Assembly (NCBI GenBank): GCA_041485905.1
Contig: JBGPKK010000004.1
Coordinates: forward strand, 1 to 64,000
Reading direction: 5' to 3'
Length of the DNA: 64,000 bases
Origin: JAHFUI01 sp041485905
GTDB taxonomy: Bacteria > Acidobacteriota > Vicinamibacteria > Vicinamibacterales > CAVVIG01
Shown here piece by piece: positions 48,019-56,080 of the stretch. Within the stretch, counting starts at the first letter, position 1. Every line of letters begins with the position of its first letter. The translations under genes and the position numbers were made by a program. The notes under the pieces are model-generated. The model saw only the letters and a program-made list of their open reading frames with translations. It was not told the origin of the DNA and searched no databases.

Positions 48019-48848
48019 CGGCCAGCGCGCGGCAGCCAGGCCGCCAGGTCCTCATGGCAGACAATCACACGCGAAGAGCCGCTCTCGACGTGTGCGAGCC
48101 GCCGCGCCAGCCAGTCGTGAATCACAGTCGACTGCTCGGGCGCGATTTCGGCGGCCGCGTCCGCCCACCCTTCGATCAGCTGCCGCTGCAGTTCGCGCGC
48201 TTCGGGCGGCAACACCCAGTCGCTCGCGTCCCGCCGAACGTGATAGCCAGCTTCGGCAAAACAGCGTGCCGCGCATGCCGCCGCGTCGGGACCGGCTGCC
48301 GGGCCGCCCAGCCCCTTGTCGGTCTTCTGATGCCGATTCATGAGCTCCCGAATCGCGTCGTCCTCCGGTTCGGCAGGTGAGCAGCGGAACTGGCCGTTAT
48401 AGGTGAGCGCGAACAGCGCCGCCGCGCCGCTCTCGCGGCATCGAGCGGCCAGCGTGCGCAGCCAGGCTTCTGACACCAGGTCCAGCAACGCCGACGCGGT
48501 CACGAGATGGCGGCCGGAGAAGATGTCCGCATCCGCGAGCGCTCCGAGGTCCACGCGCCGCGTTTCGGCGCCGAGGTCGCTCCCGCCCGCGTTCGCCCAC
48601 GCAGACATCCGCGCCGGCACTTCCGCAAGCAATACCGGATCGCGATCGACGACCAGCCAATGTTGCGGATCCGGCAGACGACCAGTCAGATACCGGACGT
48701 TGGATCCTGTGCCGGTCGCCAGATCGAGCACGCGCAACGGGCGGTCGGCTGAGAGCACACCGGCAACCGCCTCCGTCAGTGCTGTCGACCGCGCCGCGAC
48801 ATCGGCAGGCTCGCGCAGCGCGAGCCAGTTAGAGAGGGAATCGGCCAT
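48015..48848 (-). CDS. Class I SAM-dependent methyltransferase
   Basis: 277 residues from ATG 48848. LRVLDLATGTGSNVRYL is SAM motif I, WLVVDRDPVLL motif II, LVTASALLDLVSEAWL motif IV with the post-motif helix, and AALFALTYNGQFRC motif V. The remainder, with WVLPPEARELQRQLIEGWADAAAEI and IHDWLARRLAHVESG, is a C-terminal cap. I do not know the acceptor. The start overlaps the GT4 gene by 20 bp and the stop overlaps the FkbM start, so GT4, this gene and FkbM form one translationally coupled unit, downstream of the PTPS and dehydrogenase genes. Confidence 0.82.
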   Translation of the reverse strand: MADSLSNWLALREPADVAARSTALTEAVAGVLSADRPLRVLDLATGTGSNVRYLTGRLPDPQHWLVVDRDPVLLAEVPARMSAWANAGGSDLGAETRRVDLGALADADIFSGRHLVTASALLDLVSEAWLRTLAARCRESGAAALFALTYNGQFRCSPAEPEDDAIRELMNRHQKTDKGLGGPAAGPDAAACAARCFAEAGYHVRRDASDWVLPPEARELQRQLIEGWADAAAEIAPEQSTVIHDWLARRLAHVESGSSRVIVCHEDLAAWLPRAGR

Positions 48849-49896
48849 CAGTCGCCACGCGTTCGAGCACCGCCGCCATCTTATCGAACGCCGCATCCCA
48901 CATCGGCAGTCGATCGCGCGCACGCCGCGCGCCCTCCGCAAGACGATCGCGGACGCGCGCATCGCCGAGCACGCGCGACAGCGCTTTGGCCAATGCCTCG
49001 ACGTCGCCCGGCGGCGCCAACAGGCCCGCGTCACGCCCGACGAGGTCGGGGATCGCGCCGGTGGTCGTGCTGATGACGGGCAGCCCGCGGGCCAGCGCTT
49101 CGGCGACGGCCATCCCGTAGGTCTCATGCAGCGTCGCCAGCACGAACAGATCCGCGCGGTCGTAGGAGACGTCCAATCTCGCGGCATCCTGTTCGCCGAC
49201 CAGCGAGACGCGATCCTCCAGGCCGCCTTCCCCCAACCGAGCACGCAGTCGCTCGACGGTCGGCGGATGCCGATCGAGGCTGCCAACACAGGTCAGCCGC
49301 CAGTTGCGATGCGGAACCCTGGCGAGCGCGCGCAGCAGAATCTCGTGCCCCTTCCCCGGAGTGAGTGACGCAACCGATAGCAGGTGCGGCAACGGCCCCC
49401 CAGAGCCGCGCGCCAGCGGCACGCGGTCGGTGCCGGGCTCGACAATCGCAATCCGATCAGGTCGGACGCCGTAATCCGCCAGCGCGGCGACCGTCGTGCT
49501 GCCGGTCACGACCACGTGGCTCACGGCCGCAAGCGCGCGCCGCTCGGTCACCTTCAATCGCGCCGCGGTGTCCGGGTCGATGCCGATTTGGGCGGCCAGC
49601 GGCAGATGGACGAGCGCAACGATTCGCAGGCGCGACGATTGCCGTTCGATCTCGTCGGGAAGAGCCCCGAGCGCGAGGCCATCGACCAGGACCGTCGCGC
49701 CGTCAGGGATCTCCGCGAGCACACGCGCCGCGTGGTCCCGCGCCGCTGCTGCAGGGAACGGGAAGCTGCCGTCGAGCTCCCGCACGACCACTGACCAGCC
49801 AAGGGCGCGGAGCCCCGCTGCCATGCGTCTGTCGTACGCGTATCCGCCGGTCAGGCTCTCCAGGGAGCCCGGAACAATGAGCACGAGTGATCTCAT
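48829..49896 (-). CDS. GT4-family glycosyltransferase
   Basis: 355 residues, GT-B fold. N-terminal domain from MRSLVLIVPGSLESLTGGYAYDRR (GG near the start binds the acceptor side); the C-terminal domain opens with HLLSVASLTPGKGHEILLRAL and carries DLFVLATLHETYGMAVAEALARGLPVI, the GT4 EX7E motif (Glu in HETYG and VAEAL) that binds the nucleotide sugar. A retaining enzyme adding a hexose or similar to a lipid or small-molecule acceptor. It sits between the PTPS homologue and the methyltransferase in one operon-like run, suggesting that the product of the island is glycosylated and methylated. Confidence 0.87.
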   Translation of the reverse strand: MRSLVLIVPGSLESLTGGYAYDRRMAAGLRALGWSVVVRELDGSFPFPAAAARDHAARVLAEIPDGATVLVDGLALGALPDEIERQSSRLRIVALVHLPLAAQIGIDPDTAARLKVTERRALAAVSHVVVTGSTTVAALADYGVRPDRIAIVEPGTDRVPLARGSGGPLPHLLSVASLTPGKGHEILLRALARVPHRNWRLTCVGSLDRHPPTVERLRARLGEGGLEDRVSLVGEQDAARLDVSYDRADLFVLATLHETYGMAVAEALARGLPVISTTTGAIPDLVGRDAGLLAPPGDVEALAKALSRVLGDARVRDRLAEGARRARDRLPMWDAAFDKMAAVLERVATDGRFPL

Positions 49897-49902
49897 GACG
49901 CG

Positions 49903-49940
49903 GGCGTCTTGTTCTTCGTGGCCTTTGTGGTTCGAAAAGT
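49903..49940. repeat. Decayed half of a CTTTGTGG-type word element
   Basis: GTTCTTCGTGG and CCTTTGTGG, about 10 bp apart, resemble the words of the elements at 7613 and 56081 but without a complementary arm. It fills the gap between the GT4 and PTPS genes. Confidence 0.35.
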
Positions 49941-49941
49941 C

Positions 49942-50352
49942 CTAGGACTGGTTCTCGATTCGCGCGTCGTACGCCGCCCACGCGACGTGGGATTCGTGCA
50001 GGGTCACGCGCAGGCTCTCGATCGTGCCCGCCGACGGTCCCAGTTTGCCGCGGCGAATCGCCACGACGATGCCGTCGAAAACCGCCCGCGCCAGAAACTC
50101 CGTGGTGGTGTTGCGTCCCTGGAAGGCCGTGACTTCGTCCAGGTTGCGGAAGTTCATCTCGGAGAGGACCGCGTGCAGCGCCTCCCCCGCGCGGGCGATG
50201 TCGACCACGACGCCGTCGGCATCGAGATCCGGCCGCCGAAACTCGACGTCGACGACGAACGTCGCGCCGTGGAGCCGCTGCGCCGGTCCGAACGCATCGC
50301 CGGTGAAGCTGTGCGCGATCATGAAGTGGTCGCGTACGGATACGCTGTACAT
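49942..50352 (-). CDS. 6-pyruvoyltetrahydropterin synthase/QueD homologue lacking catalytic residues
   Basis: 136 residues from ATG 50352 (AGGAG six bases upstream; a GTG at 50355 is in frame). T-fold enzyme family: HFMIAHSFTGDAFGPAQRLHGATFVVDVEF corresponds to the conserved zinc/Cys region, NFRNLDEV and NTTTEFLARAVF to the pterin-side helix, and ESLRVTLHESHVAWAAY to the terminal strand with the pterin-anchoring Glu. Canonical members have three zinc His and a catalytic Cys four residues before HGH; here His14 and His28 remain, but the third His is Ala30 and the Cys position is Ala24. It therefore cannot do the standard reaction but may still bind a pterin-like ring. It lies 24 bp after the dehydrogenase gene. 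Confidence 0.82.
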   Translation of the reverse strand: MYSVSVRDHFMIAHSFTGDAFGPAQRLHGATFVVDVEFRRPDLDADGVVVDIARAGEALHAVLSEMNFRNLDEVTAFQGRNTTTEFLARAVFDGIVVAIRRGKLGPSAGTIESLRVTLHESHVAWAAYDARIENQS

Positions 50353-50376
50353 CACAAACTCCTCGTCAGCTATCAG

Positions 50377-51351
50377 CTACGAATATCTGATCCGATGGCA
50401 CAACGTGTCGCCGGGTCGTTCGGCGATGTCAGCCATCACTCGCGGCAAGTCCTCGAATTCGCTCTCGCCCGTGATCAGCGCATCGAGCGCGGGATCGGCG
50501 AGCGATGCGAGCGCGAGCTGCATCCGCCGCCGCGTGTCCCACCGCGCCCGCTGCGAGGGGGCGACGCGTCCCACCTGTGACGATTTCAGCGTGAGTCGCC
50601 GCGAATGAAAATCCCGGCCGAGAGCGACCGGCACCATCTGATCGCCGTACCAGCTCAATTCGGCGATCGTTGCTTCGAATCCCGCCACTCGCAGGGCCAG
50701 CTCGAGCCCCGCCGCCGAGCCGCTCGCGTGAATCACGACGTCGGCTCCTTCCGAGGCGGTCTCCGGCCGAGCGAAACCGACACCAAGCGCGCGCGCCATC
50801 GCCGCGCGGTTCGCGTTGATGTCGACGAGCTCGACGTCGCAGCCCGGGATGCGCCCCGCCAGCCACGCGACCAGGCAGCCGACGGTGCCGGCGCCGATGA
50901 CCGTCACGCGATCGCCAATCTGCGGCCCGACATCCCACAACCCGTTGATGGCAGTCTCGAGGTTGGCGGCCAGTACAGCGCGTGCCGGCAGCAGCCCATC
51001 GGGCAGGACGTACACCGATCGCGCAGGCACGACGTACCGCGTCTGGTGGGGATACAACACGAACACGCAGCGGTCCTGCAGGTCAGCCGGCCCACGTTCG
51101 ACCTGCCCCACGCTGGCATACCCGTATTTGATGGGCGCCGGAAATGTTCCCACCTGAAACGGCGCGCGCATGCGTTCGTACTCGCTGACCGGCACGCCTC
51201 CTCGAAACACGAGCGCCTCAGTCCCCCTGCTGATGCCGCTGTACAACGTTCGGACGACGATGTCGTCGGCCGACGGCTGCGGCAGCGTCTCGGCGCGGAT
51301 TTCGCCGCGCCCCGGAGCCGCGATCCAAAACGCTCGGGCGTGCTCAACCAT
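50377..51351 (-). CDS. MDR-superfamily (zinc-type) alcohol dehydrogenase-like protein
   Basis: 324 residues from ATG 51351. GroES-like N-terminal domain with VRTLYSGISRGTEALVFRGG and IKYGYASVGQVE; the Rossmann domain has VTVIGAGTVGCLVAWLAG (GxGxxG type) and VELVDINANRAAMARALG. The structural four-Cys zinc loop of classical enzymes is absent, and the catalytic zinc Cys position (SGISRGTE) carries no Cys, so it is closer to the BchC-like/zinc-independent MDR group. It should oxidise or reduce an alcohol/ketone with NAD(P). It opens the minus-strand run that continues with PTPS, GT4 and two methyltransferases and diverges from the CDP-alcohol transferase gene. Confidence 0.82.
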   Translation of the reverse strand: MVEHARAFWIAAPGRGEIRAETLPQPSADDIVVRTLYSGISRGTEALVFRGGVPVSEYERMRAPFQVGTFPAPIKYGYASVGQVERGPADLQDRCVFVLYPHQTRYVVPARSVYVLPDGLLPARAVLAANLETAINGLWDVGPQIGDRVTVIGAGTVGCLVAWLAGRIPGCDVELVDINANRAAMARALGVGFARPETASEGADVVIHASGSAAGLELALRVAGFEATIAELSWYGDQMVPVALGRDFHSRRLTLKSSQVGRVAPSQRARWDTRRRMQLALASLADPALDALITGESEFEDLPRVMADIAERPGDTLCHRIRYS

Positions 51352-51371
51352 AGGGGCCAGGCTTGGAGGGG

Positions 51372-51377
51372 TACAAT
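51372..51377 (+). promoter_or_regulatory. -10-like box before the CDP-alcohol transferase
   Basis: TACAAT, 20 bases before ATG 51398, within the 46-bp gap between the divergent dehydrogenase and transferase genes. Confidence 0.35.
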
Positions 51378-51397
51378 GCCACAATTCCCCGAGACAC

Positions 51398-52156
51398 ATG
51401 ATCGACCCTGGCTGGCGGTTTCCGGACGCGCCCCTGCGCGCGAGTGTGGTCACGACCGGCGCGGCCGGATTGATCGCGGTTGTCGCGGTCGCGTCGATGA
51501 TGCACATGAGCCTGCCGCTCGGCGAGCTGTATCCCGTGAAGGCCGCCGCCCTGTTTGGCGTCGGCATGCTGATCGCGATCGGGTTCGTGCGCGATCATCA
51601 CCCGTTCGCGCGGTTCGGGCCGGCCAACACGGCAACGACCGCTCGTGCGATGCTCGTGGCGCTGGTGGCAGGCATGGTCGGCGAACGCGGGATGCCGCCC
51701 GTGGCCGTCGCCGCGGCCGGCGTCGCGCTGGCCGCCACGGCGCTCGACGGACTGGACGGCTGGCTCGCGCGCCGCACGGGGATGATCACCGATTTCGGCG
51801 CCCGGTTCGACATGGAAACCGACGCGGTGCTGATCATGGTGCTGGCGATCCTCGCCTGGCGGTTTGGAAAGGCCGGCGCGTGGGTCCTCCTGTGCGGGTT
51901 GCTGCGGTACCTCTTTGTTGCAGCCGGCTGGTGGTGGCCCTCGCTCCGACAGCCGCTTCCGCCGAGTCTCCGCCGGAAGGCGATCTGCGTCGTCCAGGTC
52001 GTCGGCCTGGGCCTGGCGATCGTGCCGGCGATCACACGGCCGGCCAGCACCCTGGTGGCTGCGATCACGCTGGCGGCGCTCTGCTACTCGTTTCTCGTGG
52101 ATGTAAGGTGGCTGGTGCTGCAGCCGCTAACGGTAGGCCGGACCTTATCAGGCTAG
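51398..52156 (+). CDS. CDP-alcohol phosphatidyltransferase-family membrane enzyme
   Basis: 252 residues with six to seven membrane helices. The family signature is complete: DGLDGWLARRTG, then DFGARFDMETD, matching DxxDGxxAR-x8-GxxxDxxxD, whose four Asp bind the metals and the CDP group. The family joins a CDP-linked lipid (or other CDP-alcohol) to a hydroxyl acceptor, giving a phosphodiester. The acceptor here is unknown; the pterin/pyrimidine-like genes around it suggest an unusual head group. The last codons (TVGRTLSG) are encoded by a GTAGGCCGGACC repeat and the stop lies inside it. Convergent with the ribA remnant. Confidence 0.85.
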   Translation: MIDPGWRFPDAPLRASVVTTGAAGLIAVVAVASMMHMSLPLGELYPVKAAALFGVGMLIAIGFVRDHHPFARFGPANTATTARAMLVALVAGMVGERGMPPVAVAAAGVALAATALDGLDGWLARRTGMITDFGARFDMETDAVLIMVLAILAWRFGKAGAWVLLCGLLRYLFVAAGWWWPSLRQPLPPSLRRKAICVVQVVGLGLAIVPAITRPASTLVAAITLAALCYSFLVDVRWLVLQPLTVGRTLSG

Positions 52157-52187
52157 AAGCAGGCCGGACTCTATTAGGTCCGGCGAG
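52132..52187. repeat. GTAGGCCGGACC repeat with nested hairpins
   Basis: GCCGGACC (52137-52144) and GCCGGAC (52163-52169) can both pair with GGTCCGGC (52177-52184). The sequence starts with GTAGG like the hairpin at 11644. It covers the 3' end of the CDP-alcohol transferase gene and may act as a terminator between it and the ribA stump. Confidence 0.55.
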
Positions 52188-52193
52188 CTGATC

Positions 52194-52427
52194 TCAGACC
52201 GACGACTGCAGATGCCCGAGCTTGTCTTTCTTGGTCTGCAGGTAGCGTCGCGACGAGTCTGACGCCGGAATTTCAATTGGCAGCCGCTCGCAGAGCGACA
52301 GTCCATCGCCGGTAACGCCGGCCAGCTTCCGCGGGTTGTTGCTGAGCAGCCGAACCCGACGGACGCCCAGATCACGGAGCATCTGCACGCTCATCCGATA
52401 GTCGGGAGGACGTGAGCGAAGTGTCAA
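52194..52427 (-). pseudogene. ribA: C-terminal stump of a GTP cyclohydrolase II (RibA) gene
   Basis: The minus-strand frame reads PDYRMSVQMLRDLGVRRVRL, LLSNNPRKLAGVTGDGLSLCE, RLPIEIPA and RYLQTKKDKLGHL, matching the last 70 residues of RibA (DYGIGAQILRDLGV, LLTNNPRK, ERVPIEVP, YLxTKREKLGH). The catalytic N-terminal domain, with the zinc Cys residues and GTP loop, is missing: upstream the frame ends at 52427, inside the first codons of the sulfatase-like gene on the opposite strand. No plausible start or ribosome site exists, so it is a truncated gene, not a small protein. The break lies within 20 bp of the sulfatase start codon. Confidence 0.8.
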
Positions 52428-54058
52428 CTCAGAACGACCGACGGAGCTGGACCGTGCTCGCGGTCGCGCTCGTGCTCCTCGATCTGTCGCTCACCTTCAG
52501 CAACATCTGGCCGACGCCGGCTGTTGGCTGGCGCGGTGAATTGTCTGTGGAAGTCGCCGCGTGCCTGCTCGTGATGGCGATCGCCGCCCGGTTCGGCACC
52601 CCGGGGGCCCCGGGGGCGCTATCGCGCGCGGTGCTCCGAACCCTGGCCCCGTTGTGGGTGCTGCTCGTGCTCGGGCGGTACGCGGCGGTCACCGCGCCTG
52701 CCCTTTACGGGCGCGACATCAATCTTTACTGGGACGTGCGGCACGTATCGGCGGTGGCAGCGATGTTGGCGCGCGCCGCCTCTCCCGGCCTCGTCTTCCT
52801 CGTGGTCGCCGCAGCTGTGCTCGTTCCGCTTCTGCTCTACGCCGTGCTGCGGTGGGCGCTCCGGCGGGTGAGCGACGCGATGAGCCGCCCGCGCGAACGC
52901 CGTGTGCTGGAACTCGTGGCGACTCTCGTCGTGCTGTGGTTCATCGGTCAGCGGCTCGACGGCCGCTTCCCTGTCGTGCCCCGGTTCGCGACGCCGGTCA
53001 CGCAAGTCTATGCGCGACAGGCGCGGCTGCTTGTCGGCGAGCTGACGGCCCGGAACGCCAAGACGCTCGGTCCCACACCGGTTGTTGATTCCGATCTGTC
53101 GCGCGTCAAAGGCGCCGATGTCTTCCTCATCTTCATCGAGTCCTACGGTGCGGTCACCTACGATCGGCCGGCGTTTGCCGAGTATCTGGCACCCGTGCGC
53201 GCGAAACTGGACGCCGACATCCGCGCATCGGGCCGCGAGGTGGTCTCCGCGTACGTCGAGTCGCCGACCTTCGGCGGGAACTCGTGGCTGGCACATATCA
53301 GCCTGCTGTCCGGTGTGGAAGTGCGCGACGAGGACACCAACGTCCTGCTGATGGCGCAAAAGCGCGAGACGCTGGCGACCACCTTCGCGCGTCACGGTTA
53401 CCGGACAGTCGCGCTCATGCCGGGCCTGCAACAGAGCTGGCCGGAAGGCAGCTTCTACGGGTTCAACGAGATCTATGGCACCGATCGGCTCGACTACCAT
53501 GGACCGGACTTCGGCTGGTGGAGCCTGACCGATCAGTTCGCGTTGGCCCGCTTCGACAAGTTGGAGGTCGCGGCGCGAGCACGCGCTCCGTTGTTCGTGT
53601 TTTTCCCCACCATCAGCACGCACACGCCGTTCAGCCCCACGCCCCCGTACCAGCCTGATTGGGAGCGCATGTTGACGAAGGACCCGTACGACGCCGCCGC
53701 TCTGGATGCCGCGTGGGCCGACACGCCGGACTGGCTGAATCTGGGCCCGAGCTATGTGCGTGCGGTGGCGTATGCCTTTGGTTCGCTTGGCGGATATCTG
53801 CGGCTGCGCGCGGATCGCGATTTCGTCATGATCCTGCTGGGCGATCATCAGCCGCCGGCGGCCGTCACCGGCGAGGGCGCGCGGTGGGACGTACCGGTAC
53901 ACGTCATCGCGAGCCGCAAGCAGGTGCTCGATCGGCTGCTCGCGCGCGGGTTTCGACCAGGGCTGGCGCCCGCGTCCCCCGCCATCTCGCGGATGCACGA
54001 GCTGCTGCCGGTCCTGCTCGGCGCGTTCGGAGACCGGGAGCGAGCCGGCGTGTTCTAG
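52412..54058 (+). CDS. LtaS/sulfatase-superfamily membrane protein
   Basis: 548 residues from GTG 52412 (GTG 52421 possible; GGAGG lies just upstream). Four or five membrane helices fill residues 12-190, followed by an alkaline phosphatase/sulfatase-superfamily catalytic domain: VFLIFIESYGAVTYDR (first metal site), AYVESPTFGGNSWLAHISLLSG (nucleophile Thr/Ser region), FFPTISTHTPFSP (His) and MILLGDHQPPAAVTGEG (metal Asp-His). This layout matches lipoteichoic-acid synthases and phosphoethanolamine/phosphoglycerol transferases more than true sulfatases. Next to a CDP-alcohol transferase it could move or hydrolyse the phospho head group outside the membrane. It starts inside the stump of ribA on the opposite strand. 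Confidence 0.82.
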   Translation: MSEVSTQNDRRSWTVLAVALVLLDLSLTFSNIWPTPAVGWRGELSVEVAACLLVMAIAARFGTPGAPGALSRAVLRTLAPLWVLLVLGRYAAVTAPALYGRDINLYWDVRHVSAVAAMLARAASPGLVFLVVAAAVLVPLLLYAVLRWALRRVSDAMSRPRERRVLELVATLVVLWFIGQRLDGRFPVVPRFATPVTQVYARQARLLVGELTARNAKTLGPTPVVDSDLSRVKGADVFLIFIESYGAVTYDRPAFAEYLAPVRAKLDADIRASGREVVSAYVESPTFGGNSWLAHISLLSGVEVRDEDTNVLLMAQKRETLATTFARHGYRTVALMPGLQQSWPEGSFYGFNEIYGTDRLDYHGPDFGWWSLTDQFALARFDKLEVAARARAPLFVFFPTISTHTPFSPTPPYQPDWERMLTKDPYDAAALDAAWADTPDWLNLGPSYVRAVAYAFGSLGGYLRLRADRDFVMILLGDHQPPAAVTGEGARWDVPVHVIASRKQVLDRLLARGFRPGLAPASPAISRMHELLPVLLGAFGDRERAGVF

Positions 54059-54133
54059 ACTCGCCCGCTTATCGTGGGTAATGGGGTAAAATCCGCCTAT
54101 CGGATAAGCCGAACGATAAAGAAAGAATCCATT

Positions 54134-56068
54134 ATGAATCGACGCCTGTTGGTCGCCTGCGGCGCGGTGCTGTTGCTGTGGATCGTCGGAGTGAGCGGCG
54201 CCGGGCGCAGCGTGGTCGCCGACGCGGCCATGAAAGGAGACAAGGCCGCGCTCCGCACGCTGCTGCAGCAGAAGAGCGACGTCAACGCGCCCCAGATCGA
54301 TGGGGCGACGGCCCTGCATTGGGCGGTGTACCGAGATGATCTCGCCACGCTGGACCTGTTGATCCGCGCCGGAGCGACGATCGACGTGGCCAATCGCGAG
54401 GGCATCACGCCGTTGGCGATGGCGTGTCTCTACGGCAACGTCTCGATGATCAACAAATTGATCAAAGCCGGCGCGGATGTGAAGCAGCGCGGACCGAACG
54501 GACAGACGCCGCTCATGCTTGCCGCGCGTAACGGCGAGCCAGAGGCGATCAGGGTCCTCATCGCCGCCGGCGCAGAGGTAAACGCGAAAGAGCCGGTGCG
54601 CGGCACGACGGCGCTCATGTGGGCAGTCGAACAGAAGCATTCGTCGGCCGTCAAGGCGCTGCTCGACGGCGGCGCGGACTTCAAAGCCCGCTCGGGCGGC
54701 GCCGGTCTGCCCCGAGCCTATATGTCCGGGCGCGTGAACACCGCAGCGGTTGAAGCCGCGGTTCGCCGACGTGCGGCGGCAGCCGCGGCCGGCAGAACGT
54801 ACGAAGAACAGCTGATCTTCGAGGGCGTCAATGGCCGCTTTGGGGCGCCTGGCGGCGCCGGCGGCCAGGGCGCTGCGGGCGGGCGCGCGGCAGCAGCGGC
54901 CGGCCAACAAGGTGCACCGGCCGCTGCCGGAGCGGCCGGTCAACAGGCCGCGGCCGGCGGGGGTCGCGGTCGCGGCGGTCGAGGCGCGGGTGGGCGGGCT
55001 CAGGGTGCGGGCCAACCAGCCGCCGACGCTCAGGCAGAAGTCGAAAATCCGGACAACCCCGAAAACACCGAAGTGGTCGTCGCGGGCCTGGTCGGCGGCG
55101 GCAGCGGCGGCCTCACGGCGCTGGTGTTTGCGGCGAGGGAAGGCGACCTGGAGTCGGCGAATCTGCTGCTCGAAGCGGGCGCCGATGTGAATCAGGTCAC
55201 GGAGTACGGCTGGACGCCGCTGCTGACAGCGACCAACAACCGGCACTATAAGCTCGGCACGTTCCTGATCGACTGGGGCGCGGACGTCAACATCGCCAAC
55301 AAAGGCAAATGGACGCCGCTCTACCTGGCCACCGACAACCGCAACATCGAGGGCGGTGATTATCCGGTGCAGAAGCCTGACATGGATCATCTGGAGTACA
55401 TCAAGGTCCTCCTGGACCATGGAGCCGCTCCGAACGGCCAGGCCAAGGACAACACCTTGAGCCGCACGATCTTCACGATGCAGTGGTTCCTGGAGTCGGG
55501 CGTCACGCCGTTCGTCCGCGCGGCGCAGTCGAGCGACACCGCGCTCATGAAACTACTGCTCCAGTACGGCGCCGATCCGAAGATCGCGAGCGATCACAAC
55601 GATACGGCGCTGACCGCCGCGGCAGGCGTCGGCTGGGTCGAGGGAGTGACCTACGAGCACTCGGTGAAAGAGAACGTCGAGGCCGTGAAGATGGTGCTGG
55701 ATCTCGGTCTGGATCCAAACCACGCCAACAACGACGGGCGCACGCCGCTCATGGTCGCGGCGATGAAGGGCAGAAGCGAGGTGGTGCAGATGCTCGTGGA
55801 CCGTGGCGCCAAGCTGGATACACGGGATCGCGGGAACCGAGACACCGAGACCACGGTGTCCGTCAATGCGGGCCACACGTGGCAGGCGCTCGATTACGCG
55901 GACGGTCTGGTTCGGGTGGGCGTGCAGTCGGCTGTCAATCGACCGGAGACTGCGGCGCTCATTCGCAAATTGATGACCGCACGCGGACTGCCGGTGCCGC
56001 CGCCCAACCGGGTCGTCGAGTCCATCTGCATCGTGGAGATCTGCAAGGAAAGGGTCTGGGACAAATAG
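54134..56068 (+). CDS. Exported ankyrin-repeat protein
   Basis: 644 residues from ATG 54134, with a signal peptide (LLVACGAVLLLWIVGVSGAG). A first block of about five ankyrin repeats (residues 30-220; e.g. DGATALHWAVYRDDLATLDLL, NGQTPLMLAARNGEPEAIRVL) is followed by a low-complexity Gly/Ala/Gln/Arg insert (about 235-315, with GGGRGRGGRGAGGRAQGAG), then a second block of seven or so repeats to residue 600 and a short Cys-containing tail (SICIVEICKERVWDK). A protein-interaction scaffold, probably periplasmic or secreted; no enzyme domain. The frame is open to GTG 54074 but the ATG gives the proper signal peptide. A TAAAAT box lies at 54087-54092, 41 bases upstream. It converges on the membrane protein gene; the gap carries a repeat. 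Confidence 0.85.
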   Translation: MNRRLLVACGAVLLLWIVGVSGAGRSVVADAAMKGDKAALRTLLQQKSDVNAPQIDGATALHWAVYRDDLATLDLLIRAGATIDVANREGITPLAMACLYGNVSMINKLIKAGADVKQRGPNGQTPLMLAARNGEPEAIRVLIAAGAEVNAKEPVRGTTALMWAVEQKHSSAVKALLDGGADFKARSGGAGLPRAYMSGRVNTAAVEAAVRRRAAAAAAGRTYEEQLIFEGVNGRFGAPGGAGGQGAAGGRAAAAAGQQGAPAAAGAAGQQAAAGGGRGRGGRGAGGRAQGAGQPAADAQAEVENPDNPENTEVVVAGLVGGGSGGLTALVFAAREGDLESANLLLEAGADVNQVTEYGWTPLLTATNNRHYKLGTFLIDWGADVNIANKGKWTPLYLATDNRNIEGGDYPVQKPDMDHLEYIKVLLDHGAAPNGQAKDNTLSRTIFTMQWFLESGVTPFVRAAQSSDTALMKLLLQYGADPKIASDHNDTALTAAAGVGWVEGVTYEHSVKENVEAVKMVLDLGLDPNHANNDGRTPLMVAAMKGRSEVVQMLVDRGAKLDTRDRGNRDTETTVSVNAGHTWQALDYADGLVRVGVQSAVNRPETAALIRKLMTARGLPVPPPNRVVESICIVEICKERVWDK

Positions 56069-56080
56069 ACCTTTGGCCAT

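Noticed and set aside
47215..48120. Plus-strand 301-codon frame opposite the FkbM gene
   Set aside because: Antisense shadow of FkbM; Arg/His-rich with no domain.
50660..50690. tRNA T-loop-like TTCGAATCC
   Set aside because: It lies in the coding frame of the dehydrogenase gene and no cloverleaf can be drawn around it.
52619..55420. 933-codon open frame antisense to the sulfatase-like and ankyrin genes
   Set aside because: Shadow of two well-supported genes; composition is His/Arg-rich as expected for an antisense frame, with no recognisable domain.
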